Part shown: positions 1 to 8,082 of the stretch, one piece after another
How the letters are laid out: the number at the start of each line of letters is the position of its first letter
Numbering within the stretch: position 1 is the first letter of the stretch
DNA from: WTGA01 sp965214055
GTDB lineage: Bacteria; Pseudomonadota; Gammaproteobacteria; Arenicellales; Poriferihabitantaceae
Assembly: GCA_965214055.1 (NCBI GenBank)
Contig: OZ243931.1
Coordinates: 248,001-312,000, forward strand
DNA length: 64,000 nucleotides
Reading direction: 5' to 3'
Made by a program: the position numbers and the translations under genes
The notes under the pieces: generated by a model
What the model saw: only the letters and a program-made list of their open reading frames with translations
What the model was told of the DNA's origin: nothing
The model's database searches: none

Positions 1-1421
1 TAATTTTTGACGAAGTGATTGAGCAAGTCGTACTTCGTTAGATAATCCACTTCCTCCGGCAGCGTTTTCTTCACCGTCTCTTCAATGCACTCAAAAAAGA
101 ATTCGGCCTGCCTGGTGGCATCGAAATAACGGTACAGATCAATCGTCTCATTCAGGACTTCGACATTGCCCCTGTCCGTTGGACGCCATTCAACCAGGTC
201 CAGCCTGGGCCGGGAGTAATGCTCCAGCACTTTCCGGTATTCATCGATCTGCTCCAGAATGACGGCAGAGACCGGAAACACCAGCCCTTTGGGCACGAAT
301 TCCTTTTCCGCCAGAACATGATGAAACACATAGCGGTGAATACGGCCATTGCCGTCTTCAAACGGGTGAATGAAGACAAAACCAAAAGCGAGCAGTGTCG
401 CGGCGAGGACCGCATCATACTCGCTGTCGATCAGTAGCCGGTACGCTTCCATCCACCCCGAGAGCAGGCTTTGCAAATCCTCGGCGCGCGCTGAGATATG
501 CACGGGCATCGGCATACCGGTTGTGCGGTCGTGATTGCCAACGAAACCGCCTTCAACGCGGCATCCGGGCGAGATGAAACGACGGTCCGCAATCACCATG
601 AATTGGAGATGCTCCAATTCGCCAACGTTCAGTGGGCGCTGCCCGGCCTCGCCAATGACCCGGCCCCATCGCTCGATGCGGTGGTGGGGTGGCGCTTCCC
701 CTTCGATGGCGTAGGACGCCCTGGAGTCCTTGAGCAACAGAAACGCCGCAGCCCGGCTCAGCAGGTCTGCGTGCGTTTTGCCAATGTGATCCACTGCCGC
801 CTGGGACAGGTCCATGGCGATCAGACGATCCAGTTTTTCAGTGCGCCGGATCAGCGGGCAGAACCCACGCGTGCCCGGCAGGTTGTTGCGGACACGATGG
901 CGCCTGGAATCACGGGGCATTGCCGCATACTGCAGCTTTTCGTTGACCAGAGGTACGAAGTTTCCCTGCACCGCATCGTCAAGTTCCAAAATGACGTCAG
1001 TCAGCCATTCGTACAGGAACCATATTCGTCGGCTGTAGGCCCCGGTCGGTTCCGAACAAACCATGTCGGAAATTTCTTCAGGAGCGATGTCTTCAAACAG
1101 GACCTTGAGCACCGCCAGATCAATGCCTTCGTATTTGAGGGCAAAGACCAGATGCCCCTGCAACGTATCATCGGGCCTGTGGCGCGGGGTAAAGAGCCGC
1201 CAGCGCCCCTGTTCGTGTTTCCGGTGCCGGGTGCCAATGGCACAAAGGCGGTCGGGTAGCGGCACAACCAACGCGTGCCCTGCAATCAGTGCTGCATATC
1301 CGGCATAGGAGGCTCCCGCCTCCAACCTGGGAAACGCGTGAAAAACCGGTGTGTCCCGTGAATTCTGGTTATATTTTGCTATCAACGTGAATTTCGAAAA
1401 AAAACCACCCTCTCGCATCAT
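1..1421 (-). CDS. Fic family protein, class II (3' end beyond window)
   Basis: Predicted AMP-transferring (or related nucleotide-transferring) enzyme acting on a hydroxyl side chain of a target protein. The translated minus strand is open from 1421 to the window edge (473 codons seen). The complete Fic motif HPFEDGNGRIHR lies at about residues 352-363. An upstream SYAIEG at about residue 236 fits the (S/T)xxxE(G/N) inhibitory motif, placed N-terminal to the Fic core as in class II, self-inhibited Fic proteins. Two adjacent ATGs (1421, 1418) are the only plausible early starts; a GGAAGA lies about 15 bases upstream, so the start is not strongly supported. It sits in an accessory patch beside an antitoxin remnant, an AAA ATPase and a transposase scrap. 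The target is unknown. Confidence 0.9.
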   Translation of the reverse strand, partial: MMREGGFFSKFTLIAKYNQNSRDTPVFHAFPRLEAGASYAGYAALIAGHALVVPLPDRLCAIGTRHRKHEQGRWRLFTPRHRPDDTLQGHLVFALKYEGIDLAVLKVLFEDIAPEEISDMVCSEPTGAYSRRIWFLYEWLTDVILELDDAVQGNFVPLVNEKLQYAAMPRDSRRHRVRNNLPGTRGFCPLIRRTEKLDRLIAMDLSQAAVDHIGKTHADLLSRAAAFLLLKDSRASYAIEGEAPPHHRIERWGRVIGEAGQRPLNVGELEHLQFMVIADRRFISPGCRVEGGFVGNHDRTTGMPMPVHISARAEDLQSLLSGWMEAYRLLIDSEYDAVLAATLLAFGFVFIHPFEDGNGRIHRYVFHHVLAEKEFVPKGLVFPVSAVILEQIDEYRKVLEHYSRPRLDLVEWRPTDRGNVEVLNETIDLYRYFDATRQAEFFFECIEETVKKTLPEEVDYLTKYDLLNHFVKN

Positions 1422-1592
1422 GGCATGAAAATCTATTATCTTCCATGAAAAACAATTATTGAAAGAGATTTTCGTGAAAAATGATGTAAGATTGGCAGTA
1501 AAGGATGGTTTTTACATTGTTTCTCTCGGAGCAAGACCGAAGAACCAGCTTGTCCAAGGTTTACGAATATACAAAATACTCAGCATGATTGA

Positions 1593-1847
1593 GTCCAGGG
1601 GTCATATCTATACCTGCTTGAGAAGGAGCTACCTGAAGGCCTGCTTGTAGACAGCACCTGGCTGGAGGAAAAAGGCATCATCAGTAATCTGCGCGCCTAC
1701 TATGTCAAAAGCGGCTGGCTCGTTCATCCTGTGCGCGGTGTCTATCGACGGCTGCGGGGCAGGACTGGCAGCCAGCAATCACATCTTCATATCAGCATCA
1801 TGTGCTTTTGGTTTGACTTGTCACTGTTCGACCTGTTCAGCCACTGA
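1593..1847 (+). pseudogene. remnant of AbiEi-type antitoxin N-terminal domain
   Basis: This frame opens after a stop at 1590 and lacks a convincing start. It reads LPEGLLVDSTWLEEKG, then GWLVHPVRGVYRRLRG, which matches the N-terminal winged-helix domain of type IV toxin-antitoxin AbiEi-like antitoxins (usual pattern LPEGxxVDxxWLE...RGxYRR). After about 45 recognisable residues (1629-1760) the reading degenerates and stops at 1847, over the 3' end of the AAA ATPase gene. The C-terminal half of the antitoxin and its partner nucleotidyltransferase are missing here. I read it as a decayed gene; family recognition is by motif only. Confidence 0.5.
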
Positions 1848-3017
1848 TGGGCGGGCCCTGCCATGCAACTGTGCCTGGTTGCTGACGTAGGATAACAGAC
1901 TCGGGATGCCGGGTTCGTAACCGCCCTCCCGGGATTGCCAGACATAACCCAGGTGATAAAGTTGTCTTAGCCTTTCCCTGATATGCTGATCTGTGGTCGA
2001 CCCATCGTCGGGCATCCCCTGTGCAATGGCCTCCTTCAGACCGCGCTCATATAAACGTGCCTCACCGCCTCGCATAAACGCATCGGCGATGCTTTCAGCG
2101 ACGGACAGCAAACCCACATTCTCTATCTCATTGCGCCGAACCTGATACATCGCGTTTCGCTTTGTGATGACTACTTCTTCCACCGTCTTGACGGTCTCCA
2201 TAGTGATCTCAGTCTCTCCGGTTTGGTCCAGCCTTCGGGCCAGGCAATCGCCCCAGACCTGGGTGAAAAAAGGATAGCAGTGGGTCTGCTCCACGATGTA
2301 CTCCATGACACCGGGGGCAAAGGTGATGCCGGCCTCCTGCAAGGGAACGCTGATCGCCTGACCGGCCTCTTCCGGTGACAAACGCCCCAGGGGAACGAGT
2401 TCACTGCGGTCCCAGAAGGACGCGTTGGCCTGCCCCAATGCGGCCCTGAGGTTTGGTGTGCCGGCCAGCACCAGCAGGAATGGATTGCCTGCGTTGCGGA
2501 CGATCTGGCTGGCATTGAGCAAGTCCTCTCCCATCTGCGGGTCCAACCGGTGCGCTTCGTCAATGATCAGAATCAGGGGTTGATGCTGACACCGCTCCTC
2601 CAGCAGGTCGTCGAGGGTCAGGGTTCGTTTGGACAGGTCGATTTGGGCATCGGCTCTGGCGATGCCGACATTAATCGAAAATTCCGCAGATTGGATCTTG
2701 CGCCGAAGGGCGGCATGATCCCCAACAATCAGATCAACCAGCTTTCCCGGGTCGTCCAGCATCCCCGGGGTTGTCCACAGAATGTCCGGGTTGGAAGCGC
2801 CTTGTTGGCGGGTCTTCGTTTGCAGATAACGAAGCAGGGCGGTCTTGCCGTTGCCCCGGGGGCCGTAGAGAATCAGGTTCCGGCTGACGGAGTTCCGGCC
2901 TTTGAGGACTTCGACACAATCCCGGAAATATTCCTGTTCCTGCTTGCGCCCGGCCAGATACGGCGGTACCGCACCGGTGCCCGGCGCAAACAGATGTTTC
3001 AAATCAGGTCGGTTCAT
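1821..3017 (-). CDS. AAA/ORC-type ATPase of unknown role
   Basis: A 398-residue P-loop ATPase. Walker A is GPRGNGKT (about residues 52-59) and Walker B is LILIIDEAH, with the sensor-like segment LVLAGTPNLR downstream. The C-terminal third looks helical and may form a lid or winged helix. The architecture resembles stand-alone AAA ATPases of the ORC/STAND type found in mobile and defence contexts. The start chosen is MNRPDLKHL at 3017; an upstream in-frame ATG at 3053 would add 12 residues with no better ribosome binding site. It lies between an IS1634-type remnant and an antitoxin remnant, so recent acquisition is likely. No partner gene that would assign a function is visible. Confidence 0.8.
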   Translation of the reverse strand: MNRPDLKHLFAPGTGAVPPYLAGRKQEQEYFRDCVEVLKGRNSVSRNLILYGPRGNGKTALLRYLQTKTRQQGASNPDILWTTPGMLDDPGKLVDLIVGDHAALRRKIQSAEFSINVGIARADAQIDLSKRTLTLDDLLEERCQHQPLILIIDEAHRLDPQMGEDLLNASQIVRNAGNPFLLVLAGTPNLRAALGQANASFWDRSELVPLGRLSPEEAGQAISVPLQEAGITFAPGVMEYIVEQTHCYPFFTQVWGDCLARRLDQTGETEITMETVKTVEEVVITKRNAMYQVRRNEIENVGLLSVAESIADAFMRGGEARLYERGLKEAIAQGMPDDGSTTDQHIRERLRQLYHLGYVWQSREGGYEPGIPSLLSYVSNQAQLHGRARPSVAEQVEQ

Positions 3018-3074
3018 TGTCTTTCTATCCCAGGTTTGACCATCCCGCCTCAAGTCAATGACGTTGTCAAAAAT

Positions 3075-3287
3075 TCAGGTGTTGTCACGGCCAGGCTCTA
3101 CCGAGTCATAATAAAAATATGCATAACTCGGTAGGGTCCGGTCATACAGCGCCGGGAACCCATCCTGGAAATAACGCCTGGCCAGCCGTTGTTCGATCCC
3201 ATCCTGGCATTCCAGGAACCCGTCCATGGCACCATACAGGTCGTCGCCGATGAGAAGGTCGATCAACGCATCAGGCTGCAACCCGCC
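3075..3287 (-). pseudogene. IS1634-type transposase fragment
   Basis: About 65 codons read DDLYGAMDGFLECQDGIEQ, then RLARRYFQDGFPALYD. This resembles the segment of IS1634/IS4-like transposases that normally reads LYxAxDWLLxRQxxIExxLARRHL...LVLYD just before the first catalytic region. The frame overlaps the 3' end of serS by 25 bases and ends with a divergent tail at 3075. Both ends of the element and all catalytic motifs are absent, so it is an insertion scar rather than a gene. It marks the border between the conserved serS block and the accessory patch to its left. Identification rests on pattern memory. Confidence 0.45.
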
Positions 3288-4537
3288 ATATATGGCCGCA
3301 ATACCTCGGGCACCACAATACTTCCATCCCTTTGCTGATAATTTTCCATGACCGCCACCAGGGCCCGTCCCACCGCAACCCCGGACCCGTTCAATGTATG
3401 CAAAGGTTCCGGCTTGCCCGTCTTCGGGTTTCTCCATCTCGCTTTCATCCTTCTTGCCTGGAAATCCTCCACATTGCTGCAGGACGAGATTTCCCGGTAC
3501 TGGTTCTGGCTCGGGACCCACACTTCCAAGTCGAAGGTCTTGGCCGCAGCAAAACCCATGTCACCGGTGCAAAGGGTGATGACCCGGTACGGCAAACCGA
3601 GTTTCTGCAGGACAGTTTCTGCATGGCTGGTCATCCGGTCCAGTGAAGCATAGGAATCATCGGGGGCGACAATGTGCACCATTTCCACTTTTTCAAACTG
3701 GTGTTGCCGGATCATCCCCCGGGTATCCCGGCCATAGGACCCGGCTTCCCGCCTGAAACACGGGGTGTGGGCCACCAGTCTCAACGGCAGCTCGTCCGCC
3801 TCCACGATTTTCCCGGCCACCAGGTTGGTCAGCGGGACTTCTGCCGTCGGAATCAGGAAAAACGGCGGCTGATCGCTGGTCGCGAACTGGTCTTCTTCGA
3901 ATTTTGGCAGTTGTCCGGTCCCGAAAAGCGTCTGCGAATTGACCAGCAGGGGGACATTCATCTCGGTATATCCGTGCTCCCGGACATGCAGGTCCAGCAT
4001 AAACTGGGCCAGGGCCCGGTGCAGCCCTGCAAGCTGGCCCTTCATGATCACAAATCGCGAACCGGCCAGTTTGCCCGCGGTTTCATAGTCCATGGTTCCC
4101 AGCGCCTCTCCAAGGTCAACATGGTCCCGGACCTCGAAATCAAACTCGCGGGGAGTCCCCCATTTCCGAAGTTCCACGTTTTCCGTTTCGCCTTCACCGG
4201 GCGGCACACTTTCATGGGCAATATTGGGGATTTCATTGAGCAGGGCGCTCAACCGGGCCTGAACCTCCCGCAAAGCGGACTGTTTCCCCTTGAGTTCGTC
4301 CCCGAGTCGTGACACCGCACCCAGAATCTCCGTCACATCCCCTCCCTTGCCTTTCACGATTCCAATCTCTCTGGATTGGCGTTTTCTTTCCGCCTGCAGC
4401 AATTCCGATTCGCTCTGCAGTGTTTTTCGCTGGCTTTCCAGCGCCTGATACTGCCCGACATCCAGGTGATACCCCCTGGCCCTGAGCTTTTTCGCCGTGG
4501 ATTCAATGTCCTGTTTCAATAATTGAGGGTTAATCAT
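3263..4537 (-). CDS. serS: seryl-tRNA synthetase
   Basis: Charges tRNA-Ser (and tRNA-Sec) with serine. The 424-residue length is normal for the family. It has an N-terminal coiled-coil tRNA-binding arm (about residues 25-110, rich in E, K and Q), then the class II catalytic core with the motif 2 region FRREAGSYGRDTRGMIRQHQ and the C-terminal motif 3 region NGSGVAVGRALVAVMEN. ATG at 4537, 22 bases after the crcB stop, on the same strand and probably in the ftsK-lolA-crcB-serS transcript. The protein ends in a slightly unusual GCSLMR tail where a scrap of transposase DNA begins, suggesting the last codons may have been rewritten by an insertion. Confidence 0.97.
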   Translation of the reverse strand: MINPQLLKQDIESTAKKLRARGYHLDVGQYQALESQRKTLQSESELLQAERKRQSREIGIVKGKGGDVTEILGAVSRLGDELKGKQSALREVQARLSALLNEIPNIAHESVPPGEGETENVELRKWGTPREFDFEVRDHVDLGEALGTMDYETAGKLAGSRFVIMKGQLAGLHRALAQFMLDLHVREHGYTEMNVPLLVNSQTLFGTGQLPKFEEDQFATSDQPPFFLIPTAEVPLTNLVAGKIVEADELPLRLVAHTPCFRREAGSYGRDTRGMIRQHQFEKVEMVHIVAPDDSYASLDRMTSHAETVLQKLGLPYRVITLCTGDMGFAAAKTFDLEVWVPSQNQYREISSCSNVEDFQARRMKARWRNPKTGKPEPLHTLNGSGVAVGRALVAVMENYQQRDGSIVVPEVLRPYMAGCSLMR

Positions 4538-4559
4538 AAAGAGAACTCGTGGTTGATGA

Positions 4560-4937
4560 TTATGCGCTCAGCAGCCGCCCAATGAGCATTCCGGCAAACG
4601 CAGCCAGCAGACAGGCCCCGACGCTGCCCAACATGTTGGAGACCGCCTTGATCCAGAAACCGGTCTGGAGCAATTGCAGGGTCTCCAGGGAAAAGGAGGA
4701 AAAGGTGGTGAAGCCGCCCAGCAAACCCACCATGAGCAACAACCGAAGGGTTTCGTTCCCCTGCAACCGGGTCTGCAGCAGGATGAAAAGCAGGCCGATC
4801 AGCAGGGAACCGATGACATTGACCGCCAGGGTGCCCCAGGGGAAATTCGTGGCAAGCCGATGCTGGACGGATACCGTCAACCAATACCGCAGCAGCGACC
4901 CTACGGCCCCGCCCACCGCTATCGCGAGCAGGTTCAT
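4560..4937 (-). CDS. crcB: fluoride channel CrcB/Fluc
   Basis: Small dual-topology membrane protein that exports fluoride. It has 125 residues with four hydrophobic segments, the N-terminal GGAVGSLLRYW, the asparagine-containing FPWGTLAVNVIGSLLIG, and the family signature GGFTTFSSFSLE at about residues 74-85. It lies between lolA and serS on the same strand, the position it also holds in some gammaproteobacteria, except that rarA is missing next to it. No fluoride riboswitch was recognised; the 43-base gap to lolA is too short to hold one, so expression probably follows the operon. Confidence 0.95.
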   Translation of the reverse strand: MNLLAIAVGGAVGSLLRYWLTVSVQHRLATNFPWGTLAVNVIGSLLIGLLFILLQTRLQGNETLRLLLMVGLLGGFTTFSSFSLETLQLLQTGFWIKAVSNMLGSVGACLLAAFAGMLIGRLLSA

Positions 4938-4980
4938 TTAAATCCGGAAGATGCAGGACATACACATCGAATGAAAGGTG

Positions 4981-5613
4981 CTATTCCGTGTTGTCCAGTA
5001 TGTCCACTCCCTCGGGGGGAATGAATTCAAATGCCGTCAGCGGGATGGGTTTGTTTTCCTTGAGGTCGACGAAACTGATGCGCGTCCGCTGGCCGAGTTT
5101 GTCCAGAAGTTCCAGCAGTCTCAGGCGGTTTTCCTCAAACCCGATCCGCATTTCACTGAATTCGCTGTCCTCATCCTTCGGAACCAGGTTGACCCAGTCG
5201 AAACGGCCCTGCCGTCCGATATCGATGATCACGAAACTGTCTTCAAGATCACCCGATGCGGCCAGGAGGCTGGCCGGGGATTTTCCCAGCGCCCGGTCCT
5301 GGCTGTGCACGGTCACCTGTTCCAGTTCGATATCATAGACCCAGACATTGTGGCCATCTCCAACGATTTCCAGGGCATCCGGCGGCACATAATCCCACCG
5401 GAACAATCCCGGCCGCTTGATCCACAATTTTCCCTGGCCCTGGTCAATTTCCACCATCTCCTCATCCAATACGATTTGTCCAAACCGCGCTTCAAAGGTC
5501 TTGATTTCACTGAAAAAATACTGCAACGCATCCAGGCCCGGACTGGCAAAAACAGGATACGAGAACAGAAAAAACACGCCGGCAACGGCACATCGAAAGA
5601 GATTCGGTTTCAC
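4981..5613 (-). CDS. lolA: outer-membrane lipoprotein carrier LolA
   Basis: Periplasmic chaperone that takes lipoproteins from the LolCDE complex and hands them to LolB. About 210 residues with an N-terminal signal peptide (hydrophobic VAGVFFLFSYPVFA). The mature part contains the typical FEARFGQIVLDE and WIKRPGLFRWDYVPP segments. The start is taken as GTG at 5613, giving MKPNLFRCAV and a normal signal peptide. A TTG at 5634, overlapping the ftsK stop, is the alternative. It lies directly after ftsK, as in most gammaproteobacteria, so the two are probably co-transcribed. Confidence 0.93.
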   Translation of the reverse strand: MKPNLFRCAVAGVFFLFSYPVFASPGLDALQYFFSEIKTFEARFGQIVLDEEMVEIDQGQGKLWIKRPGLFRWDYVPPDALEIVGDGHNVWVYDIELEQVTVHSQDRALGKSPASLLAASGDLEDSFVIIDIGRQGRFDWVNLVPKDEDSEFSEMRIGFEENRLRLLELLDKLGQRTRISFVDLKENKPIPLTAFEFIPPEGVDILDNTE

Positions 5614-5630
5614 TGAACCCACCACTATCG

Positions 5631-7925
5631 TCAATTATCAGGGGGGGCAGCGGCGATGACTTCCCGCTTCCCGTTGACCGCGGGTGAAATCACTCCTCCC
5701 TGCTCCATGGTTTCAATCATCCTGGCCGCCCGGTTGTAACCGACCCGCAGTGCCCGCTGTACCGAGGAAATGGAAGCTTTCCCGCTCTGGGTAACGAAAC
5801 TGACGGCTTCATCGTACAGGGGGTCCGCCTCGCCATCCTCATCCTGGAAGGCACCGCTTTCGCTCCCTCCGTCTCCGGCTCCGGAAATCACTTCGTCCAG
5901 ATATACCGGCTTGGCCATTTTCTTCAGTTTCTTCACGATTTTGGCAACCTCTTCGTCCGAGACAAAAGAACCATGAACCCGCTGGGTAAAGCCGGTTCCC
6001 GGGGGCAGGAACAGCATGTCGCCCTGCCCCAGCAGCTGTTCCGCGCCCATCTGGTCCAGCACGGTCCTGGAATCTGCCCGGGATGAAACCTGGAATGCAA
6101 TTCGGGTGGGGACATTGGCCTTGATCAAACCGGTCACCACATCCACTGAAGGACGTTGTGTGGCCAGGACGAGGTGGATGCCTGCCGCCCGGGCCCGCTG
6201 TGCAATGCGAATAATGACCTCTTCAATTTTCTTCCCCGCGACCATCATCAAATCCGCCAGTTCATCCACGATGACAACAATATAGGGAAGGGTTCCCAAA
6301 GGCTCCGGCTGGTCTCCTTCTTCCACTTCCATGACCGAATCATACAACACTTCGCCGGCCGATTTTGCAGCGGCCACCTTCTTGTTGAACCCGGAGATGT
6401 TGCGCACCGAAAGCGATGCCATCAGCCGGAACCGCCGGTCCATTTCGGCGATGCACCAGCGAAGTGCAGTGGCCGCCTTGGTCATGTCCACAACCACCGG
6501 GGTCAGGAGATGGGGAATGCCGTCGTACCCCGACAATTCCAGAAACTTCGGGTCCACCATGATCATACGGACCTGCTCCGGAGTAGACTTGTAGAGCAGA
6601 CTGACGATCAATGCATTGATACAGACCGACTTCCCCGAACCGGTGGTCCCTGCGATGAGAATATGCGGCATCTTGATCAGGTCCGTAATCACCGGCTTGC
6701 CTGCGATATCCTTTCCCAGCACCAGAGTCAGGGGCGACTTGCTCTTTTCGTATTCCGCAGAAGACAACCCTTCCACCAGGCGGACGGTTTCCCGGTTCTG
6801 GTTGGGTATTTCGATGCCAATCACGGTTTTACCGGGTATATTTTCAACCACCCGGACACTCACCACGGAAAGGGAACGAGCCAGGTCCCTGGACAGACCA
6901 ACGATCTGGCTGGCCTTGATCCCCGGCGCCGGCTCAATCTCGAACCGGGTGATGATCGGCCCGGGCTGGACCGCTTCCACCGTTACCTCCACATTAAAAT
7001 CCTTTAACTTTTTGACGAGCAATTGGGACATGGATGCCAGCACGTCCCGGGAATATCCCGAACGGTCGTCTATGGGAGAATCGAGCAATGACAATTCGGG
7101 CAACACGCCATCACCGTCCTCGTCTGCAAACAGGCTCGCCTGCTGTTCCTGCTGTTTCCGGGTACTTTGGGCCGGCGTCTGGATTCTGGGCTCAATTTTT
7201 GGCGGGTCCTTCTTGGACAGCGTGGTCCTGATCTCCTTGACGTTCACCTGGCGCTGGCGTCGAACCGATGCCCCTTTCCTTCGGTCGCTGATCACCTCCA
7301 TGCGGTACCTGACCCATTGGGCCAATGCCAATGTCCGGTAGCCGACGCGGTCCATCAGGTCAAACCACGAAATATATCCGATAAGGGTAATGCCGATAAT
7401 CACCAGAGCAACCAGGATGACCGCGGTTCCAATCACCCCGAAATTGAACGCGAGGGCCTCTGCACCATAGCGGCCGAGCAGTCCTCCGGCATGAAAGACG
7501 GTTTCACCGCTGTTCAATGGAAAGTAGATATGCTCCAGCCCGCAGACACCGATCATCGCCACACAAAATCCAGTGACCGGCAATACCAGATTCCAGCCGG
7601 AGTACTGGCCGGACCCCCTGCTTCGATGGACCTGCCAGGCCAGCACACACAGGAAAAACAACAGGAAATACGCACCCCGGCCAAACAGTGTGAACAGGCC
7701 GTCCGCAATCCAGACCCCCACCGGTCCCCCCATATTGACCATTTCACCGCCACTGCCGGGATGGGCCACTCCCCCCGGAGAATAGGTCATCAGGCAGACC
7801 ACAATGTACCCGGACAGGGCAAACAGGACGATCACCGCCACTGCGCGCAACACTCCCGGCACTTTATCCCGCAAGGCAATGTTTGGCCTTCGCTCGCGTT
7901 TTCGTTGTTTTTTTGCCTGGACCAC
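5631..7925 (-). CDS. ftsK: DNA translocase FtsK
   Basis: Septum-anchored hexameric DNA pump that clears the chromosome dimer-resolution region during division. The 764 residues comprise a basic N-terminus, four membrane segments within about residues 25-195, a short linker (about 210-280), and the motor with Walker A GTTGSGKS near residue 424 and Walker B IVVIVDELADLMM near residue 551. A C-terminal winged-helix gamma domain (about 700-760, SISSVQRALRVGYNRAAR) recognises KOPS sites. The linker is much shorter than in Escherichia coli FtsK and similar to that of many aquatic gammaproteobacteria. ATG at 7925. It heads the ftsK-lolA-crcB-serS run. Confidence 0.97.
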   Translation of the reverse strand: MVQAKKQRKRERRPNIALRDKVPGVLRAVAVIVLFALSGYIVVCLMTYSPGGVAHPGSGGEMVNMGGPVGVWIADGLFTLFGRGAYFLLFFLCVLAWQVHRSRGSGQYSGWNLVLPVTGFCVAMIGVCGLEHIYFPLNSGETVFHAGGLLGRYGAEALAFNFGVIGTAVILVALVIIGITLIGYISWFDLMDRVGYRTLALAQWVRYRMEVISDRRKGASVRRQRQVNVKEIRTTLSKKDPPKIEPRIQTPAQSTRKQQEQQASLFADEDGDGVLPELSLLDSPIDDRSGYSRDVLASMSQLLVKKLKDFNVEVTVEAVQPGPIITRFEIEPAPGIKASQIVGLSRDLARSLSVVSVRVVENIPGKTVIGIEIPNQNRETVRLVEGLSSAEYEKSKSPLTLVLGKDIAGKPVITDLIKMPHILIAGTTGSGKSVCINALIVSLLYKSTPEQVRMIMVDPKFLELSGYDGIPHLLTPVVVDMTKAATALRWCIAEMDRRFRLMASLSVRNISGFNKKVAAAKSAGEVLYDSVMEVEEGDQPEPLGTLPYIVVIVDELADLMMVAGKKIEEVIIRIAQRARAAGIHLVLATQRPSVDVVTGLIKANVPTRIAFQVSSRADSRTVLDQMGAEQLLGQGDMLFLPPGTGFTQRVHGSFVSDEEVAKIVKKLKKMAKPVYLDEVISGAGDGGSESGAFQDEDGEADPLYDEAVSFVTQSGKASISSVQRALRVGYNRAARMIETMEQGGVISPAVNGKREVIAAAPPDN

Positions 7926-8082
7926 CCGTCAATCCTGTACGATACAAGGCTGGATTTTATCACTATCTGGCGTAACTGCTACGTTACCGGCCCCGTATTT
8001 GCATCGGACCCCATGATTTCGTACCGTCAAAAAGGGCGGGGGAATGGCCAACCGGTTCCGCCCTGGGCAACCTGAACGGGGT

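Noticed and set aside
498..1259. 253-codon plus-strand frame at the left edge
   Set aside because: Antisense shadow of the Fic gene, whose complete Fic motif is on the minus strand.
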